This document shows positions 16,687 through 26,410 of a stretch of 64,000 nt of DNA, piece by piece. Where the stretch lies: assembly GCF_020858115.1 (NCBI RefSeq), contig NZ_JACYMM010000011.1, positions 62,001-126,000 on the forward strand, in the 5' to 3' direction. Numbering within the stretch: position 1 is the stretch's first letter; each line of letters opens with the position of its first letter. A model generated the notes under the pieces. It was not told the origin of the DNA. It ran no database searches and worked only from the letters and a program-made list of their open reading frames with translations. This DNA comes from Janthinobacterium sp. FW305-129. Its GTDB lineage: Bacteria; Pseudomonadota; Gammaproteobacteria; Burkholderiales; Burkholderiaceae_D. Position numbers and translations under genes: made by a program.

Positions 16687-17274
16687 TTATAGATGCACGG
16701 ATATCTGGGGCATCAGGTCGTCAAAGGTGCGACCGTTGCCGTTTTCTCCGATGGCGTGCATCTTCCATTCGCCGTTATGGCGGTACAGCTTGGCCATGAT
16801 CTGTGCCGTGTGGGAACCTTGCACAGACAGGTTGAAACGCGCGACTTCCTGGTTATTGCTGGCATTCAAGATGCGGCAATAGGCGTTTTCCACCTGCGAG
16901 AAGTTCTGGCCAGTAAAGCTGTTGACGGTGAAGACGAGGCTTTTCACGTGCGCCGGCACTTTCGACAGATCGACATTGATCTGTTCGTCGTCGCCATCGC
17001 CCGCGCCCGTGCGGTTGTCGCCCGTGTGGACAATGCTGCCGTCCTTGCTTTTCAGCTGGCGGAACCAGACGATATCGGACGTGCTCTTGTTGTCATCGAA
17101 CATGACGCACGAGGCGTCCAGGTCGACGGCTTCCGTCTTCGAACCGAAACCGAGGAAACCCTTGGTCTTGGCCGCATCCCAGCCCAGGCCCATGGTGATG
17201 CGGGTCAGGGTGGTGCCAGCTTCTTTGTCCAGAGAAATCTTCTGGCCTTTGCTCAAATTGACAGACATACGCAT
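16687..17274 (-). CDS. TerD-family protein (first copy)
   Basis: 195 residues. The TerD beta-sandwich signatures are MGLGWDAAK, a variable loop (TKGFLGFGSK), the acidic Ca-binding segment TGAGDGDDEQ and RHNGEWKMHAIG. TerD proteins bind Ca2+ and act in tellurite and general chemical-stress tolerance with TerC-type membrane proteins. It is the distal of two terD paralogues that bracket the AIM24-like gene. Confidence 0.92.
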   Translation of the reverse strand: MRMSVNLSKGQKISLDKEAGTTLTRITMGLGWDAAKTKGFLGFGSKTEAVDLDASCVMFDDNKSTSDIVWFRQLKSKDGSIVHTGDNRTGAGDGDDEQINVDLSKVPAHVKSLVFTVNSFTGQNFSQVENAYCRILNASNNQEVARFNLSVQGSHTAQIMAKLYRHNGEWKMHAIGENGNGRTFDDLMPQISVHL

Positions 17275-17302
17275 TGCTCCTGTTTAGTTAGTTACTGCTT
17301 GA

Positions 17303-17998
17303 TTACGCCGGCTTGCTTTGGGTCCAGGCGAGGAAGGCCGCGCGGTTGCGCGAGCACACGAGGATTTTTCCCGTGCCTGAAAATTTCAGTACTACGCCCT
17401 CGCCGCTGGTCTGGCTATTGATCAAATTGCCCAGAAAGCCGCCGCTGCTGCCGGTCGTCATGGAAATTTCGTATTGCAGGCGGTTGTCCCAGCATACGAC
17501 GTGCGAGTTATCGATCACCACGTCCTTGCCAGGCGTCACTTCCAGTATCGACATCGCGCCAAAACCGGACACCGCCAGCTGGCCGCTGCCTGCCGTCTCG
17601 GTGATGAAAAAACCACCGCTCTGGGCAAACAGCGCATTGCCAAGGCTTTGCGTGCGCACCTTCAATTCCACGCCAGAGCTGGCCGCCACGAAGGCGCCGT
17701 CGCTGATCATGTATTGTTGGGCTCCAATATCGAGCACCCGCATCGCGCCGGGCAAGGTGGGCGACAACAGACAATCGCCGTCGCCCCGCATGGCCTCGAT
17801 ATGCTGCTGAAAGAACGATTCACCGTTGGCAAAGGTGCGCATCAGCGCAGCGCCTATGCCGCCCGTCATCTTGCCTTTCAGCTCAAGATTGGTTTCCATC
17901 ATCACCATCGCATTGGATTCGCAATAGATCTTCTCGCCCTTGGCCAGCGACACATGCAGGAACGGGTCGACGTCCCCGGTAATATTGAAAACTGGCAT
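17303..17998 (-). CDS. TIGR00266/AIM24-family protein
   Basis: 231 residues. The family hallmarks are an N-terminal beta start (FNITGDVDPFLHVSL), YCESNAMVMME, the glycine-rich GGFLGNLIN and a C-terminal SRNRAAFLAW. These beta-helix proteins of unknown biochemical function commonly accompany TerD genes. It sits between the two terD paralogues on the same strand, consistent with one transcription unit. Confidence 0.88.
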   Translation of the reverse strand: MPVFNITGDVDPFLHVSLAKGEKIYCESNAMVMMETNLELKGKMTGGIGAALMRTFANGESFFQQHIEAMRGDGDCLLSPTLPGAMRVLDIGAQQYMISDGAFVAASSGVELKVRTQSLGNALFAQSGGFFITETAGSGQLAVSGFGAMSILEVTPGKDVVIDNSHVVCWDNRLQYEISMTTGSSGGFLGNLINSQTSGEGVVLKFSGTGKILVCSRNRAAFLAWTQSKPA

Positions 17999-18071
17999 CT
18001 GACTATTCCTTCCTCAACGATGATGGTGATGGCGGCGGCCCGCGCTGCGGACCGCCTTGATTATTTACAAC

Positions 18072-18647
18072 TTACACGCCGACGCCGAACGATGCTGCGA
18101 GTGGACCCAGGCCACCCTTGTAGCCCTGGCCGATGGCCTTGAATTTCCAATCGCCGCCGTTGCGGTAGATTTCGCCGAAGACCATGGCCGTTTCCGCCGA
18201 ACCGTCTTCCGACAGGTCGAAACGGGCGATTTCCGTGTTGCCGTTGGCATTCACGCAACGCACGTAGGCCTTCGATACCATACCAAAGTTTTGCTTGCGC
18301 GCCTCGGCATCGTGAATCGTGACGCAGACGGCGATCTTGTCGATCTCGGCTGGCACCGTGGCCAGGTCGACGATGACGGTTTCATCATCGCCATCGCCGG
18401 CGCCGGTGGTGTTGTCGCCCGAGTGGGTGACGGAACCGTCGCTCGACTTCAGGTTGTTGTAGAAAATCATGTCGACGTCGGCGCGAACCTTGCCGTCGGC
18501 CTTCAGCAGGAACACGGAACCGTCGATGTCGAACGCGGCGCCGTCGGTGGCGCGGGCATCCCAGCCCAGGCCGATGATCATCTTCGAAATGCCGGGGGCT
18601 TCCTTGCTCAGGTTGACGTTGCCGCCTTTTTGCAGACTGATTGCCAT
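18072..18647 (-). CDS. terD: TerD-family protein (second copy)
   Basis: 191 residues, the closer match to classical TerD/TerE: IIGLGWDARATDGAAFDIDG, NTTGAGDGDDE (Ca-binding acidic loop) and YRNGGDWKFKAIGQGY. It is predicted to be cytosolic and to associate with the membrane through TerC-type proteins; such a protein, the DUF475 gene, lies 131 bp upstream on the same strand. Confidence 0.93.
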   Translation of the reverse strand: MAISLQKGGNVNLSKEAPGISKMIIGLGWDARATDGAAFDIDGSVFLLKADGKVRADVDMIFYNNLKSSDGSVTHSGDNTTGAGDGDDETVIVDLATVPAEIDKIAVCVTIHDAEARKQNFGMVSKAYVRCVNANGNTEIARFDLSEDGSAETAMVFGEIYRNGGDWKFKAIGQGYKGGLGPLAASFGVGV

Positions 18648-18699
18648 GATGTATTTCTCCTATGTGGGTTGTGTATGACCAAACACCTGGCGCCCTCCA

Positions 18700-18721
18700 C
18701 CGGCCTGACTCCCCAGGCCGG
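18700..18721. other. Stem-loop between the DUF475 and terD genes
   Basis: CCGGCCTG / CAGGCCGG form a perfect 8-bp stem with loop ACTCCC. No T tract follows on either strand. On the minus strand it lies in the intergenic part of the mRNA and could reduce readthrough or stabilise a processed end. Confidence 0.35.
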
Positions 18722-18778
18722 CGGCGACGCTTGCTGCAACTTGCCGACAAACGGGTGTAGTCGTTTGCCGCGCATTCT

Positions 18779-19852
18779 TTACACTGCCTTGACCGCTTCC
18801 AGCGCTTCCGTCTGGCCTTCTTCAAGCGCCATCCTGCGCTTGTAGCGGATCGACGACCACAGCGAGGCGAGAATGAAGGCCACGCCGATCAGACCCGTGA
18901 AGATCTCGGGAATGTGGAACTTCATGCTGACCAACATGATCACGGCCAGGATACCGATCGCATAGTGCGCGCCGTGCTCCAGATAAACGAACTCGTCGAG
19001 CGTGCCCTTGCGCACCAGGAACACCGTCATCGAACGCACGAACATCGCGCCGATTGCCAGGCCCAGCATGATGATCACGACATCCTTGGTGATGGCAAAC
19101 GCACCGATCACGCCGTCAAAGCTGAACGAGGCGTCGAGCACTTCCAGGTACAGGAAGCCGCCAATACCGCCGCGCTTGATGATGTCGCCCATGTTGCCGT
19201 CGCCGTTATCGCCTTCCAGCAAGCCGCTGATCACATCGACGCCCACGTAGGTCAGGATGCCCCACAGGCCGGCCGTCAGAACCACCAGCTTCTGGCCTTC
19301 TTCGATCATCGACAGGCTGACCATCAGGGTACCGAGCGCGATCATCACGGAAATCGACGAGATCTTGCCCAGCGCGCCCAGTTTTTCTTCAATACGGCCC
19401 AGCCAGTGCGTTTCTTTTTCCGAGTCCAGCAGGAAGTTCAGGAAAACCAGCAGCAGGAAAATGCCGCCGAAGGCCGCCACTTCCGCGTGGTGATTCGTCA
19501 GGTGCATCGAATACTGTTCCGGATTGCTCAGTGCCAGATTCCATACTTCCATCAAACCCAGGTCCGCCGCTTGCGCCACGATGACCAGCGGAAACAGCAG
19601 ACGCATGCCGAACACGGCGATGATGATGCCCACGCCGAGGAACAGGTTCTGCCAGAACTTGTCCCAGTTCTTCAGCACCGAGGCGTTGACCACCGCGTTG
19701 TCGAACGACAGCGAGACTTCCATCACGCCCAGGATCACCGCGATACCGAGCGCCGCCAGCATCGTCTGCACGCCACCGTGCGTATAACCCCACCAGGCGG
19801 AAATGCCCAGGCAGATAAATGTCACTAGAAATGACACTCTGAAATGCTTCAT
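18779..19852 (-). CDS. DUF475 (TerC-like) integral membrane protein
   Basis: 357 residues from ATG 19852, preceded by GGGGAA. About eight hydrophobic helices are visible. The TerC-type motifs are acidic residues in membrane segments: EVSLSFDNAVVNA near residue 44 and the repeat LEVLDASFSFDGVIGAF near residue 235. This E-x-x-x-S-F-D-N/G pattern defines the TerC/DUF475 group, thought to handle metal ions at the membrane. It heads the Ter module and is divergent from a LysR gene. Confidence 0.9.
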   Translation of the reverse strand: MKHFRVSFLVTFICLGISAWWGYTHGGVQTMLAALGIAVILGVMEVSLSFDNAVVNASVLKNWDKFWQNLFLGVGIIIAVFGMRLLFPLVIVAQAADLGLMEVWNLALSNPEQYSMHLTNHHAEVAAFGGIFLLLVFLNFLLDSEKETHWLGRIEEKLGALGKISSISVMIALGTLMVSLSMIEEGQKLVVLTAGLWGILTYVGVDVISGLLEGDNGDGNMGDIIKRGGIGGFLYLEVLDASFSFDGVIGAFAITKDVVIIMLGLAIGAMFVRSMTVFLVRKGTLDEFVYLEHGAHYAIGILAVIMLVSMKFHIPEIFTGLIGVAFILASLWSSIRYKRRMALEEGQTEALEAVKAV

Positions 19853-19967
19853 CGATAGTTCCCCGTTATCTAGATTTAATGAAACATAGTATAGGGACAT
19901 GTCACACATTTAAAAATGGAAGATAATGGAAGTATTACTTCGTAAAAACAGAAGATAGGATATCGCG

Positions 19968-20882
19968 ATGAAAACCACGGGTTTCAATTACCGCCATTTG
20001 TACTTCTTTTGGGTCGTCGCCAAGGAAGGCGGCGTGACGCGCGCGGCCGAACGGCTGGGACTGGCCGTGCAAACCATCAGCACCCAGCTGGCCCTGCTGG
20101 AAAAGGAACTGGGCAAATCGCTGCTGCAGCCGCAGGGACGGCGCCTGGTGCCGACGGAGGCGGGCCGCCTCGCGCTCGGCTATGCGGACCAGATCTTTTT
20201 GCTCGGTGAACAGATGCAGGATGCGCTGGCCGACACCGACGCGGAAAAGATGCGTTTGACGGTGGGCATTTCCGATTCCCTGCCGAAACTGATGGCTTAC
20301 CGCATGCTCGACGCCACGCGCAGCCTGGACAAGCCCGTCAAGCTCGTGTGCCTGGAAGACGAATTCGAATCCTTGCTGGCCGACCTGGCCCTGCACAAGC
20401 TGGACCTGGTGTTGACGGACCGGGCCGTGCCGGCCGGCGCCAGCCTGCGCGTGTCCAGCCACCTGTGGGGCGAGAGCGCCATGAAGCTGTTCGCCATCCC
20501 CGCGCTGGCGGAACAGTACCGCGGCAATTTCCCCCACAGCCTGCACGGCGCGCCATTTCTGCTGCCGGCGCGCAACAACGCCTTGCGCGGGCGCATCGAT
20601 GAATGGATGGTGCAGCAAGGCGTGCGCCCCGACGTGGTCGGCGAATTCGAGGATAACGCCATGCTCAACGCGTTTGGCCGCAAGGGCCTGGGCCTGTTCT
20701 TCGCCTCGGCCAGCCTGGCCGGCGAGATCGAGGAGCAATTCGGCGCCGTACTGGTGGGCGACGCCTCGTCCCTGCGCGAACAGTTTTATGTGATCTCGAA
20801 CGAGCGCAAGATCATGCACCCGGCCCTCGACGTGATCCTGGCCGCCATCCAGGGCCGCCCGAAGATTCACAAGGAAACCTGA
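19968..20882 (+). CDS. LysR-family regulator, NhaR-like
   Basis: 304 residues. The N-terminal winged helix FNYRHLYFFWVVAKEGGVTR ... AVQTISTQLALLEKELG matches the NhaR subgroup, which activates Na+/H+ antiporter and stress genes in response to Na+/pH. The C-terminal periplasmic-binding-like effector domain is complete. No nhaA is adjacent. The divergent neighbour is the DUF475 gene across a 115-bp gap, so the Ter module is a candidate target. Confidence 0.85.
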   Translation: MKTTGFNYRHLYFFWVVAKEGGVTRAAERLGLAVQTISTQLALLEKELGKSLLQPQGRRLVPTEAGRLALGYADQIFLLGEQMQDALADTDAEKMRLTVGISDSLPKLMAYRMLDATRSLDKPVKLVCLEDEFESLLADLALHKLDLVLTDRAVPAGASLRVSSHLWGESAMKLFAIPALAEQYRGNFPHSLHGAPFLLPARNNALRGRIDEWMVQQGVRPDVVGEFEDNAMLNAFGRKGLGLFFASASLAGEIEEQFGAVLVGDASSLREQFYVISNERKIMHPALDVILAAIQGRPKIHKET

Positions 20883-21005
20883 TAAATCCATTCGAAAATA
20901 ACGTTTGAATAATCAATCAAAAGCGATTGTAATGAAGCCTGAGACAAACACGCGCCTGTCCCTCGCCGGAAGGGCGCGATTACCATAAAAAACAGGAGCG
21001 GCACC

Positions 21006-22340
21006 ATGTCCACGGCAGGCAAGACGATCGATATTCCCGATCTCATCAATAACAACAAGATCGGCTCCTTTCAGATCGGCATGCTGATCCTGTGCGGGCT
21101 ATGCGTCATCATGGATGGCTTCGACGTGCAGGCGATGGGCTATGTGGCGCCCGCCATCATTGCCGACTGGCATGTGAGCAAGGCCAACCTTGGCCCCGTC
21201 TTCGGCGCGGGCTTGCTGGGCATGCTGGTCGGTTCGCTCGTTTTCAGCATCACGGCCGACAAGTTCGGCCGCCGTCCCGTGCTGATCGGCTCGACCATCT
21301 TCTTTTCCCTGTGCATGCTGGTCACGCCGCTGGCAACGACCATCGAGCAATTGCAGCTGATACGCTTCATTACCGGACTGGGCCTGGGCGCCGTGATGCC
21401 GAACGCCATGGCGCTGGCCGGCGAATACAGCCCCCTGCGCAAGAAAGTTACCTTGATGATGCTCGTCTCGTGCGGCTTTACCCTGGGCGCCGTGCTGGGC
21501 GGATTATTGTCCGCCGCGCTGATTCCCGCCTTCGGCTGGCAATCCGTGTTTTACGTGGGCGGCGTGGTGCCGCTGGTGATCGGCGTGCTGATGTTCTTCC
21601 TGCTGCCGGAATCGATGCAATTTCTGGTATTGAAGAAACGCAAGCTCGACAAGGTGGCGCAGTGGCTGAAACGCATCGATCCCACCGTCAACATCACGGC
21701 CGACACGCAATACGTCGTGCATGAAAAGGAACACAAGGGCGCGCCCGTGCTGCAATTGTTTACGGGCGGCCGCGCGAAGATGACGATTTTGTTGTGGGTC
21801 ATCAACTTCATGAACTTGCTCAATTTATATTTCCTGTCCAACTGGCTGCCGACCATCGCCAAGGAAGCGGGCTTGTCGACGGCCAACGCCGTGCTGGCGG
21901 GCACGGCCCTGCAAGTGGGCGGCACCATCGGCACCCTCGTCATGGGCCAGCTGATCGACCGCTCCAGCTTCCGCCGCATCCTGCTGCCATGCTTCCTGGT
22001 CGCGGCAGTCGCCATTGCCCTGATCGGCCGTCCGGACGTGTCGCTGGCCTTCCTGTTCATTACCATCTTCATCGCCGGTTTCTGCGTGGTGGGCGGCCAG
22101 CCGGCCGTCAACGCCCTGGCGGCCAGCTACTACCCGACCACCCTGCGCTCGACGGGCATCGGCTGGAGCCTGGGCGTGGGCCGCATCGGTTCCATCATCG
22201 GTCCCGTGCTCGGTGGCGAGCTGATCCGCCTGAACTGGCCCAACAGCACAATTTTCCTCGTCGTCGCCATTCCCGCCATCGTCTCGGCCGTCATGGTCTT
22301 CGCCATGCGCGGCGGGCCGCAAACGGCCGCCAAAGGCTGA
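21006..22340 (+). CDS. MFS transporter, aromatic acid:H+ symporter (AAHS) family
   Basis: 444 residues, twelve predicted helices. The AAHS hallmark DGFDVQAMGY in helix 1 and the MFS loop motif ADKFGRRPVL are present. Family members (PcaK, BenK, GalP-type) take up 4-hydroxybenzoate, protocatechuate or related acids with protons. No catabolic genes flank it, so the substrate cannot be read from context. An ACAGGAG site precedes the ATG. Confidence 0.9.
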   Translation: MSTAGKTIDIPDLINNNKIGSFQIGMLILCGLCVIMDGFDVQAMGYVAPAIIADWHVSKANLGPVFGAGLLGMLVGSLVFSITADKFGRRPVLIGSTIFFSLCMLVTPLATTIEQLQLIRFITGLGLGAVMPNAMALAGEYSPLRKKVTLMMLVSCGFTLGAVLGGLLSAALIPAFGWQSVFYVGGVVPLVIGVLMFFLLPESMQFLVLKKRKLDKVAQWLKRIDPTVNITADTQYVVHEKEHKGAPVLQLFTGGRAKMTILLWVINFMNLLNLYFLSNWLPTIAKEAGLSTANAVLAGTALQVGGTIGTLVMGQLIDRSSFRRILLPCFLVAAVAIALIGRPDVSLAFLFITIFIAGFCVVGGQPAVNALAASYYPTTLRSTGIGWSLGVGRIGSIIGPVLGGELIRLNWPNSTIFLVVAIPAIVSAVMVFAMRGGPQTAAKG

Positions 22341-22427
22341 AAAAGCATGGAAAACCGGGCGCGCGCGCCCGCCTGCACGGGCGGGGCACGCGGCTAAATT
22401 AGGCTATGCCGGCCTTCGTCGTTTAAG

Positions 22428-23801
22428 ATGTCGTTTTTACAGCCCATCTTCCGCGCCCCCATGCACAATGTCTTGCTAGTCCTGCTCGCCCTCTTCCTGG
22501 TCGCGCTGAACGGTTTTTTTGTTGCCGCCGAGTTTGGCATTGTCACCTTGCGCCGCACGCGCATCCGCGCCATCGCCAAGACGCAGGGACTACGGGGCCG
22601 CATCCTGGCCAAGGTGCATGGCCAGCTGGACGCCTACCTGTCCGCCTGCCAGCTGGGCATCACGCTGGCGTCGCTGGGCCTGGGCTGGGTCGGCGAACCG
22701 GCGTTCGCCGGCTTGCTCGAGCCGCTGTTCGGCGCCATCGGCGTCACCTCGCAAGAGCTGATCCACGGCGTATCCTTCGTCGTCGCCTTCAGCGTGATTT
22801 CCTTCCTGCACATCGTCGTGGGCGAACTGGCCCCCAAATCGATGGCCATCCGCAACCCGGAAGCCGTCGGCCTGTGGAGCGCGATTCCCCTGTACGGCTT
22901 TTACTGGACCATGTACCCGGCCATCTACCTGCTCAACGCCAGCGCCAACTGGGTGCTGCGCCTGGCGGGCCTGTCCGGCAAGGGCGGCCACGATGCCCAT
23001 TACTCGTCCGAAGAATTGAAACTGATCCTGCGCACCAGCCAGCCCGGCGAGAAGTTTACGCGCGACGAGCGCAACATCCTGGCGCAGTCGCTTGATTTCG
23101 AACAAATGACCGTGTCGGACCTGATGCGCCCGATCAATGAAGTGATCGCCCTGCACGCCTCGAACACGCTGGAAGAAAACCTCAACACGGTGCTGCGCAA
23201 CCGCTTCAGCCGCTACCCGTATTTCGACACGAATGAAGACGACGTGCTGGGCGTGGTGCACCTCAAGGATCTGTTCTTTGCCCAGCAGGCGGGCAAACCG
23301 ATCACCTCGCTCACGCCGTTCCTGCGTCCCGTCGACATCATTTCCGCGCGCACGCCGGCCCTGGAACTGTTCCGGCGCTTTCGCGACGGCGCGCCCCACT
23401 TCGCCCTGATCGGCGAGAAGGGCAAGCGTCCGCTGGGTTTTATTACGCTCGATAACTTGCTCGGCGCCATGGTGGGCGAAATCCGCGATGAATTCCGCCG
23501 CAATGAAAACGACTGGCTCAAGCAAAGCGACGGCACCCTGATCGGCAAGGCCAGCCTGCCCATCTTCTCGCTCGAACGCATCCTCGGCATCGATATCGAA
23601 AACGAGGAGCTGGGGCTGGACGACGTGGAATCGGTGGGCGGCTTGATCATGGTCAAGCTCGGTGACATCCCGAAGCAGGGCCAGCGCATCACCTTCGTCG
23701 ACTTCGACATCGTCGTCAAGAAGATGAACGGGCCCCGCATCGTGCTGATCAAGGTGATTCCGAAGCAGGAACGCGATCTCGATGCGGACTTGCGCGACTG
23801 A
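22428..23801 (+). CDS. CNNM/HlyC-CorC family protein (DUF21-CBS-CorC_HlyC)
   Basis: 457 residues from ATG 22428; an ATG at 22461 (MHNVLLVLLAL) could be the true start, as neither has a convincing ribosome-binding site. Order: DUF21 membrane domain with three or four helices (residues 12-190), a CBS pair (about 215-345; DLMRPINEVIAL ... PHFALIGEKGKRPLGFITLDNLL) and the C-terminal CorC_HlyC domain. Homologues transport Mg2+ or other divalent cations. It meets the AI-2E gene tail to tail with no gap. Confidence 0.9.
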   Translation: MSFLQPIFRAPMHNVLLVLLALFLVALNGFFVAAEFGIVTLRRTRIRAIAKTQGLRGRILAKVHGQLDAYLSACQLGITLASLGLGWVGEPAFAGLLEPLFGAIGVTSQELIHGVSFVVAFSVISFLHIVVGELAPKSMAIRNPEAVGLWSAIPLYGFYWTMYPAIYLLNASANWVLRLAGLSGKGGHDAHYSSEELKLILRTSQPGEKFTRDERNILAQSLDFEQMTVSDLMRPINEVIALHASNTLEENLNTVLRNRFSRYPYFDTNEDDVLGVVHLKDLFFAQQAGKPITSLTPFLRPVDIISARTPALELFRRFRDGAPHFALIGEKGKRPLGFITLDNLLGAMVGEIRDEFRRNENDWLKQSDGTLIGKASLPIFSLERILGIDIENEELGLDDVESVGGLIMVKLGDIPKQGQRITFVDFDIVVKKMNGPRIVLIKVIPKQERDLDADLRD

Positions 23802-24878
23802 TTACTTCTTCAACGTAATCGTATCCTTGCCCTGCGGCACGGTGGTTTCGCCCACCGTCCACGTTTGCAGCAGGCTGTACAGCACCGCCAGCAGGGTCGG
23901 GCCGATAAAGATGCCGACGAAGCCGAAGGCCAGCACGCCGCCCAGCACGCCCAGCAGCACCAGCAAGAACGGCAGGCTGCTGCCGCGGCTGATCAGCATG
24001 GGTTTGACCACGTTGTCCACGCCGCTGATCAGCAGCGCGCCCCACACCAGCATGAAAATGCCCCAGCCCGTCTGGCCGTCTGAAAACAGCCAGATGGCGG
24101 CGCCGCCCCAGATCAATGGCGGGCCGACGGGAATCAGCGAAAAGATGAAGGTGGCCACGCCCAGCAGCGCGACGGCCGGCACGCCGGCGATCAGGAAGCC
24201 GACCACGGCCACCAGGGCCTGCGCCAGCGCTGTGCCCAGCAAGCCGTACATGACGCCGCGCACGGTGCGGCTGATGGTCAGGCCCACGCCCGGCGCGCTG
24301 TCGCCGATGATGCGGCCGGCGCCCGTCATCAGGGCACGGCTCAGTTGCTGGCCGTCGCGGTAGAGGAAGAAGCTGACGAACACGGCCAGGCTGGTCTGCG
24401 CCAGGCCCGTGCCCAGCAGGATGCCGCCGGAAGCGAGGAAGTGGCGCGCCGGCTCCAGCATGGTCTTACCCAAATTCAATAATTCCTCGCGGTCGGCAAG
24501 CAGGCGCTCCACGTAGCCGGCGATGGTTTCGCCCACCACGGGAATGTTGGCCAGCCAGGCCGGTGGATGCAGGCCGCCCGATTCCAGCGCCGTGCGCAGC
24601 TGTTCATAGATGCGCGAGACATTGTCGGCCAGGTTATAGGTGACGAGGGCCAGCGGCAGCACGATGACCAGGATCAGGGACACGGTCATGATGGCGGCCG
24701 CCCAGTTGCGCCGGCCTTTCAGGCGTTCGAGCAGCAGCAGGTACAGGGGCCAGCTGGAAATGCCCACGCAGGCGGCAAACAGCATGGCGGCGAGGAAGGG
24801 CCGCAAGACGAAAAAGCAGCCGATCAGCAAGAAGATGACGGCTGCCAGGCGGGCGTGCGGCTCGAAACGTTTATCCAT
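23802..24878 (-). CDS. AI-2E family transporter (UPF0118)
   Basis: 358 residues with about eight hydrophobic segments and the conserved late motif (LIPVGPPLIWGGAAIWL ... GILGG-like LLGVLGGVLAFGFVGIFIGPTLL). The family includes TqsA and several Na+/H+ antiporters, so an autoinducer substrate should not be assumed. It is followed on the same strand by the Sco gene, 43 bp away, but seems functionally independent. Confidence 0.88.
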   Translation of the reverse strand: MDKRFEPHARLAAVIFLLIGCFFVLRPFLAAMLFAACVGISSWPLYLLLLERLKGRRNWAAAIMTVSLILVIVLPLALVTYNLADNVSRIYEQLRTALESGGLHPPAWLANIPVVGETIAGYVERLLADREELLNLGKTMLEPARHFLASGGILLGTGLAQTSLAVFVSFFLYRDGQQLSRALMTGAGRIIGDSAPGVGLTISRTVRGVMYGLLGTALAQALVAVVGFLIAGVPAVALLGVATFIFSLIPVGPPLIWGGAAIWLFSDGQTGWGIFMLVWGALLISGVDNVVKPMLISRGSSLPFLLVLLGVLGGVLAFGFVGIFIGPTLLAVLYSLLQTWTVGETTVPQGKDTITLKK

Positions 24879-24920
24879 GTACTGCGTATCCTGAAGATGG
24901 CGCCCGGGGGCGCGACCGGG

Positions 24921-25514
24921 TCAGGATAGCAGAAGTTTAAGATCGTGCGCGATGGCGGCAGGCTTTTCGCCGTGGCGCACAAACAGGCGGATCTTGCCTT
25001 CGCGGTCGAACACATAGGTGCCGGCCGTGTGGTCGACCGTGTAGCCGTTGTCCGTCTCGCCCTCGACCTTGGCGTAATACACCTTGAATTCCTTGGCCAC
25101 CCTGGCCGTGGCAGCCGCGTCGCCATACAGGCCCACGAAACGCTTGTCGAAAGCGGGCACATATTGCGCCAGCAAGGCCTGCGTGTCGCGCTCGGGGTCG
25201 ACCGTGACGAACAGCACTTGCACCTGGTCCGCCTGCGGGCCCATTTCCCGCATCACCTGGGCCATGTCGGCCATGGTGGTGGGACAGACGTCCGGACATT
25301 GCGTGTAGCCGAAGAACATCAGCACCAGCTTGCCCTTGTAGTCGGCCAGGGTGCGCGGCTGGCCCGTGTGGTCCGTCAGCGCGAACTCGCGCGCGTAGCC
25401 CAGGCCCGTCACGTCCGTGTTCTTGAAGGCCAGCTTCGGTGCGGCAGGCTTGCCGCAGCCGGCCAGGACGACGGCCAGCGCGGCCGCCAACAACAAGGTC
25501 AGGTATTTTTTCAT
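24921..25514 (-). CDS. SCO1/SenC-family copper chaperone for cytochrome oxidase
   Basis: 197 residues from ATG 25514. A lipoprotein signal (VVLAGC, Cys20) precedes a thioredoxin fold with the copper site C-x3-C (CPDVC) and the distal His in [10 protein letters not shown]. It delivers copper to the CuA centre of subunit II. The start overlaps the ctaB stop by 4 nt, making it the last gene of the oxidase biogenesis cluster. Confidence 0.94.
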   Translation of the reverse strand: MKKYLTLLLAAALAVVLAGCGKPAAPKLAFKNTDVTGLGYAREFALTDHTGQPRTLADYKGKLVLMFFGYTQCPDVCPTTMADMAQVMREMGPQADQVQVLFVTVDPERDTQALLAQYVPAFDKRFVGLYGDAAATARVAKEFKVYYAKVEGETDNGYTVDHTAGTYVFDREGKIRLFVRHGEKPAAIAHDLKLLLS

Positions 25515-26410
25515 GTTCCGAGGGGAATGTAGTGATCGACCAGCAAGGCCGCGAACAGCAATGCCAGGTAGATGATGGAAAACGTAAAAGCTTTGCGCGC
25601 GATCAAGTCCGTGTAGTGGCGGTACATCTTCCACGCGTAATACAGGAAGCCCGCATTGAGCAGCACGGCCGAGGCCAGGTAGATCAGGCCGCTCATGCGC
25701 ACGGCGTACGGCAGCAAGGTGGTGGCGGCCAGCGCGATCGAATACAGCCACACGTGGAATTGCGTAAATTGCATGCCATGCGTGACGGGCAGCATGGGCA
25801 GGCCCGAGCGCGCGTAATCGTCGCGGCGGTACATGGCCAGCGCCCAGAAGTGCGGCGGCGTCCACACGAAAATGATCAGGACCAGCAGCCACGCCTGCAT
25901 CGGCACGTCGTTGGCGACGGCCGCCCAGCCCAGCGCGGGCGGCATGGCGCCGGACAGGCCGCCGATGACGATATTTTGCGGCGTGGCAGGCTTGAGCACC
26001 ATGGTGTAGATCAAGGCATAGCCGACAAACGTGACAAAAGTCAGCCACATGGTCAGCGGATTGACGAGGTGATACAGAATCGCCATGCCCAGGCCGCCGA
26101 TCACGAGCGCGAACACCACCGTCTGTTTTACCGTGATGTCGCCCATGGCCATGGGGCGGCGCGCCGTGCGGGCCATGCGCGCATCGATTTCGCGCTCGGC
26201 CAGGCAATTGACGGCAAACGCGGCGCCGGCCAGCAGCCAGATGCCGATGGTGCCGAACACCACCGCGCGCCAGTCAGGCAACTCTTCGCTGGCCAGGAAC
26301 ATGCCGATGACGGCGCAAAACACGGCCAGTTGCGTCACGCGGGGCTTGGTCAGCGCCCAGTACTGGGCGATGCGGGGGGAAGGTTTACGGCTGATGGTCT
26401 GAGTAGTCAT
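25511..26410 (-). CDS. ctaB: Protohaem IX farnesyltransferase (haem O synthase)
   Basis: 299 residues. Polytopic UbiA-superfamily prenyltransferase with the haem O synthase motif [19 protein letters not shown] and a second polar loop ([21 protein letters not shown]). It farnesylates haem B to haem O, the precursor of haem A. It directly follows ctaA, whose stop abuts this ATG, and overlaps sco. Confidence 0.95.
   Translation of the reverse strand: MTTQTISRKPSPRIAQYWALTKPRVTQLAVFCAVIGMFLASEELPDWRAVVFGTIGIWLLAGAAFAVNCLAEREIDARMARTARRPMAMGDITVKQTVVFALVIGGLGMAILYHLVNPLTMWLTFVTFVGYALIYTMVLKPATPQNIVIGGLSGAMPPALGWAAVANDVPMQAWLLVLIIFVWTPPHFWALAMYRRDDYARSGLPMLPVTHGMQFTQFHVWLYSIALAATTLLPYAVRMSGLIYLASAVLLNAGFLYYAWKMYRHYTDLIARKAFTFSIIYLALLFAALLVDHYIPLGT

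Noticed and set aside
20883..22340. An aromatic catabolism operon around the AAHS transporter
   Set aside because: Neighbours are a NhaR-like regulator and a CNNM-type protein. No ring-cleavage or hydroxylase genes are present, so the transporter is described without a substrate.
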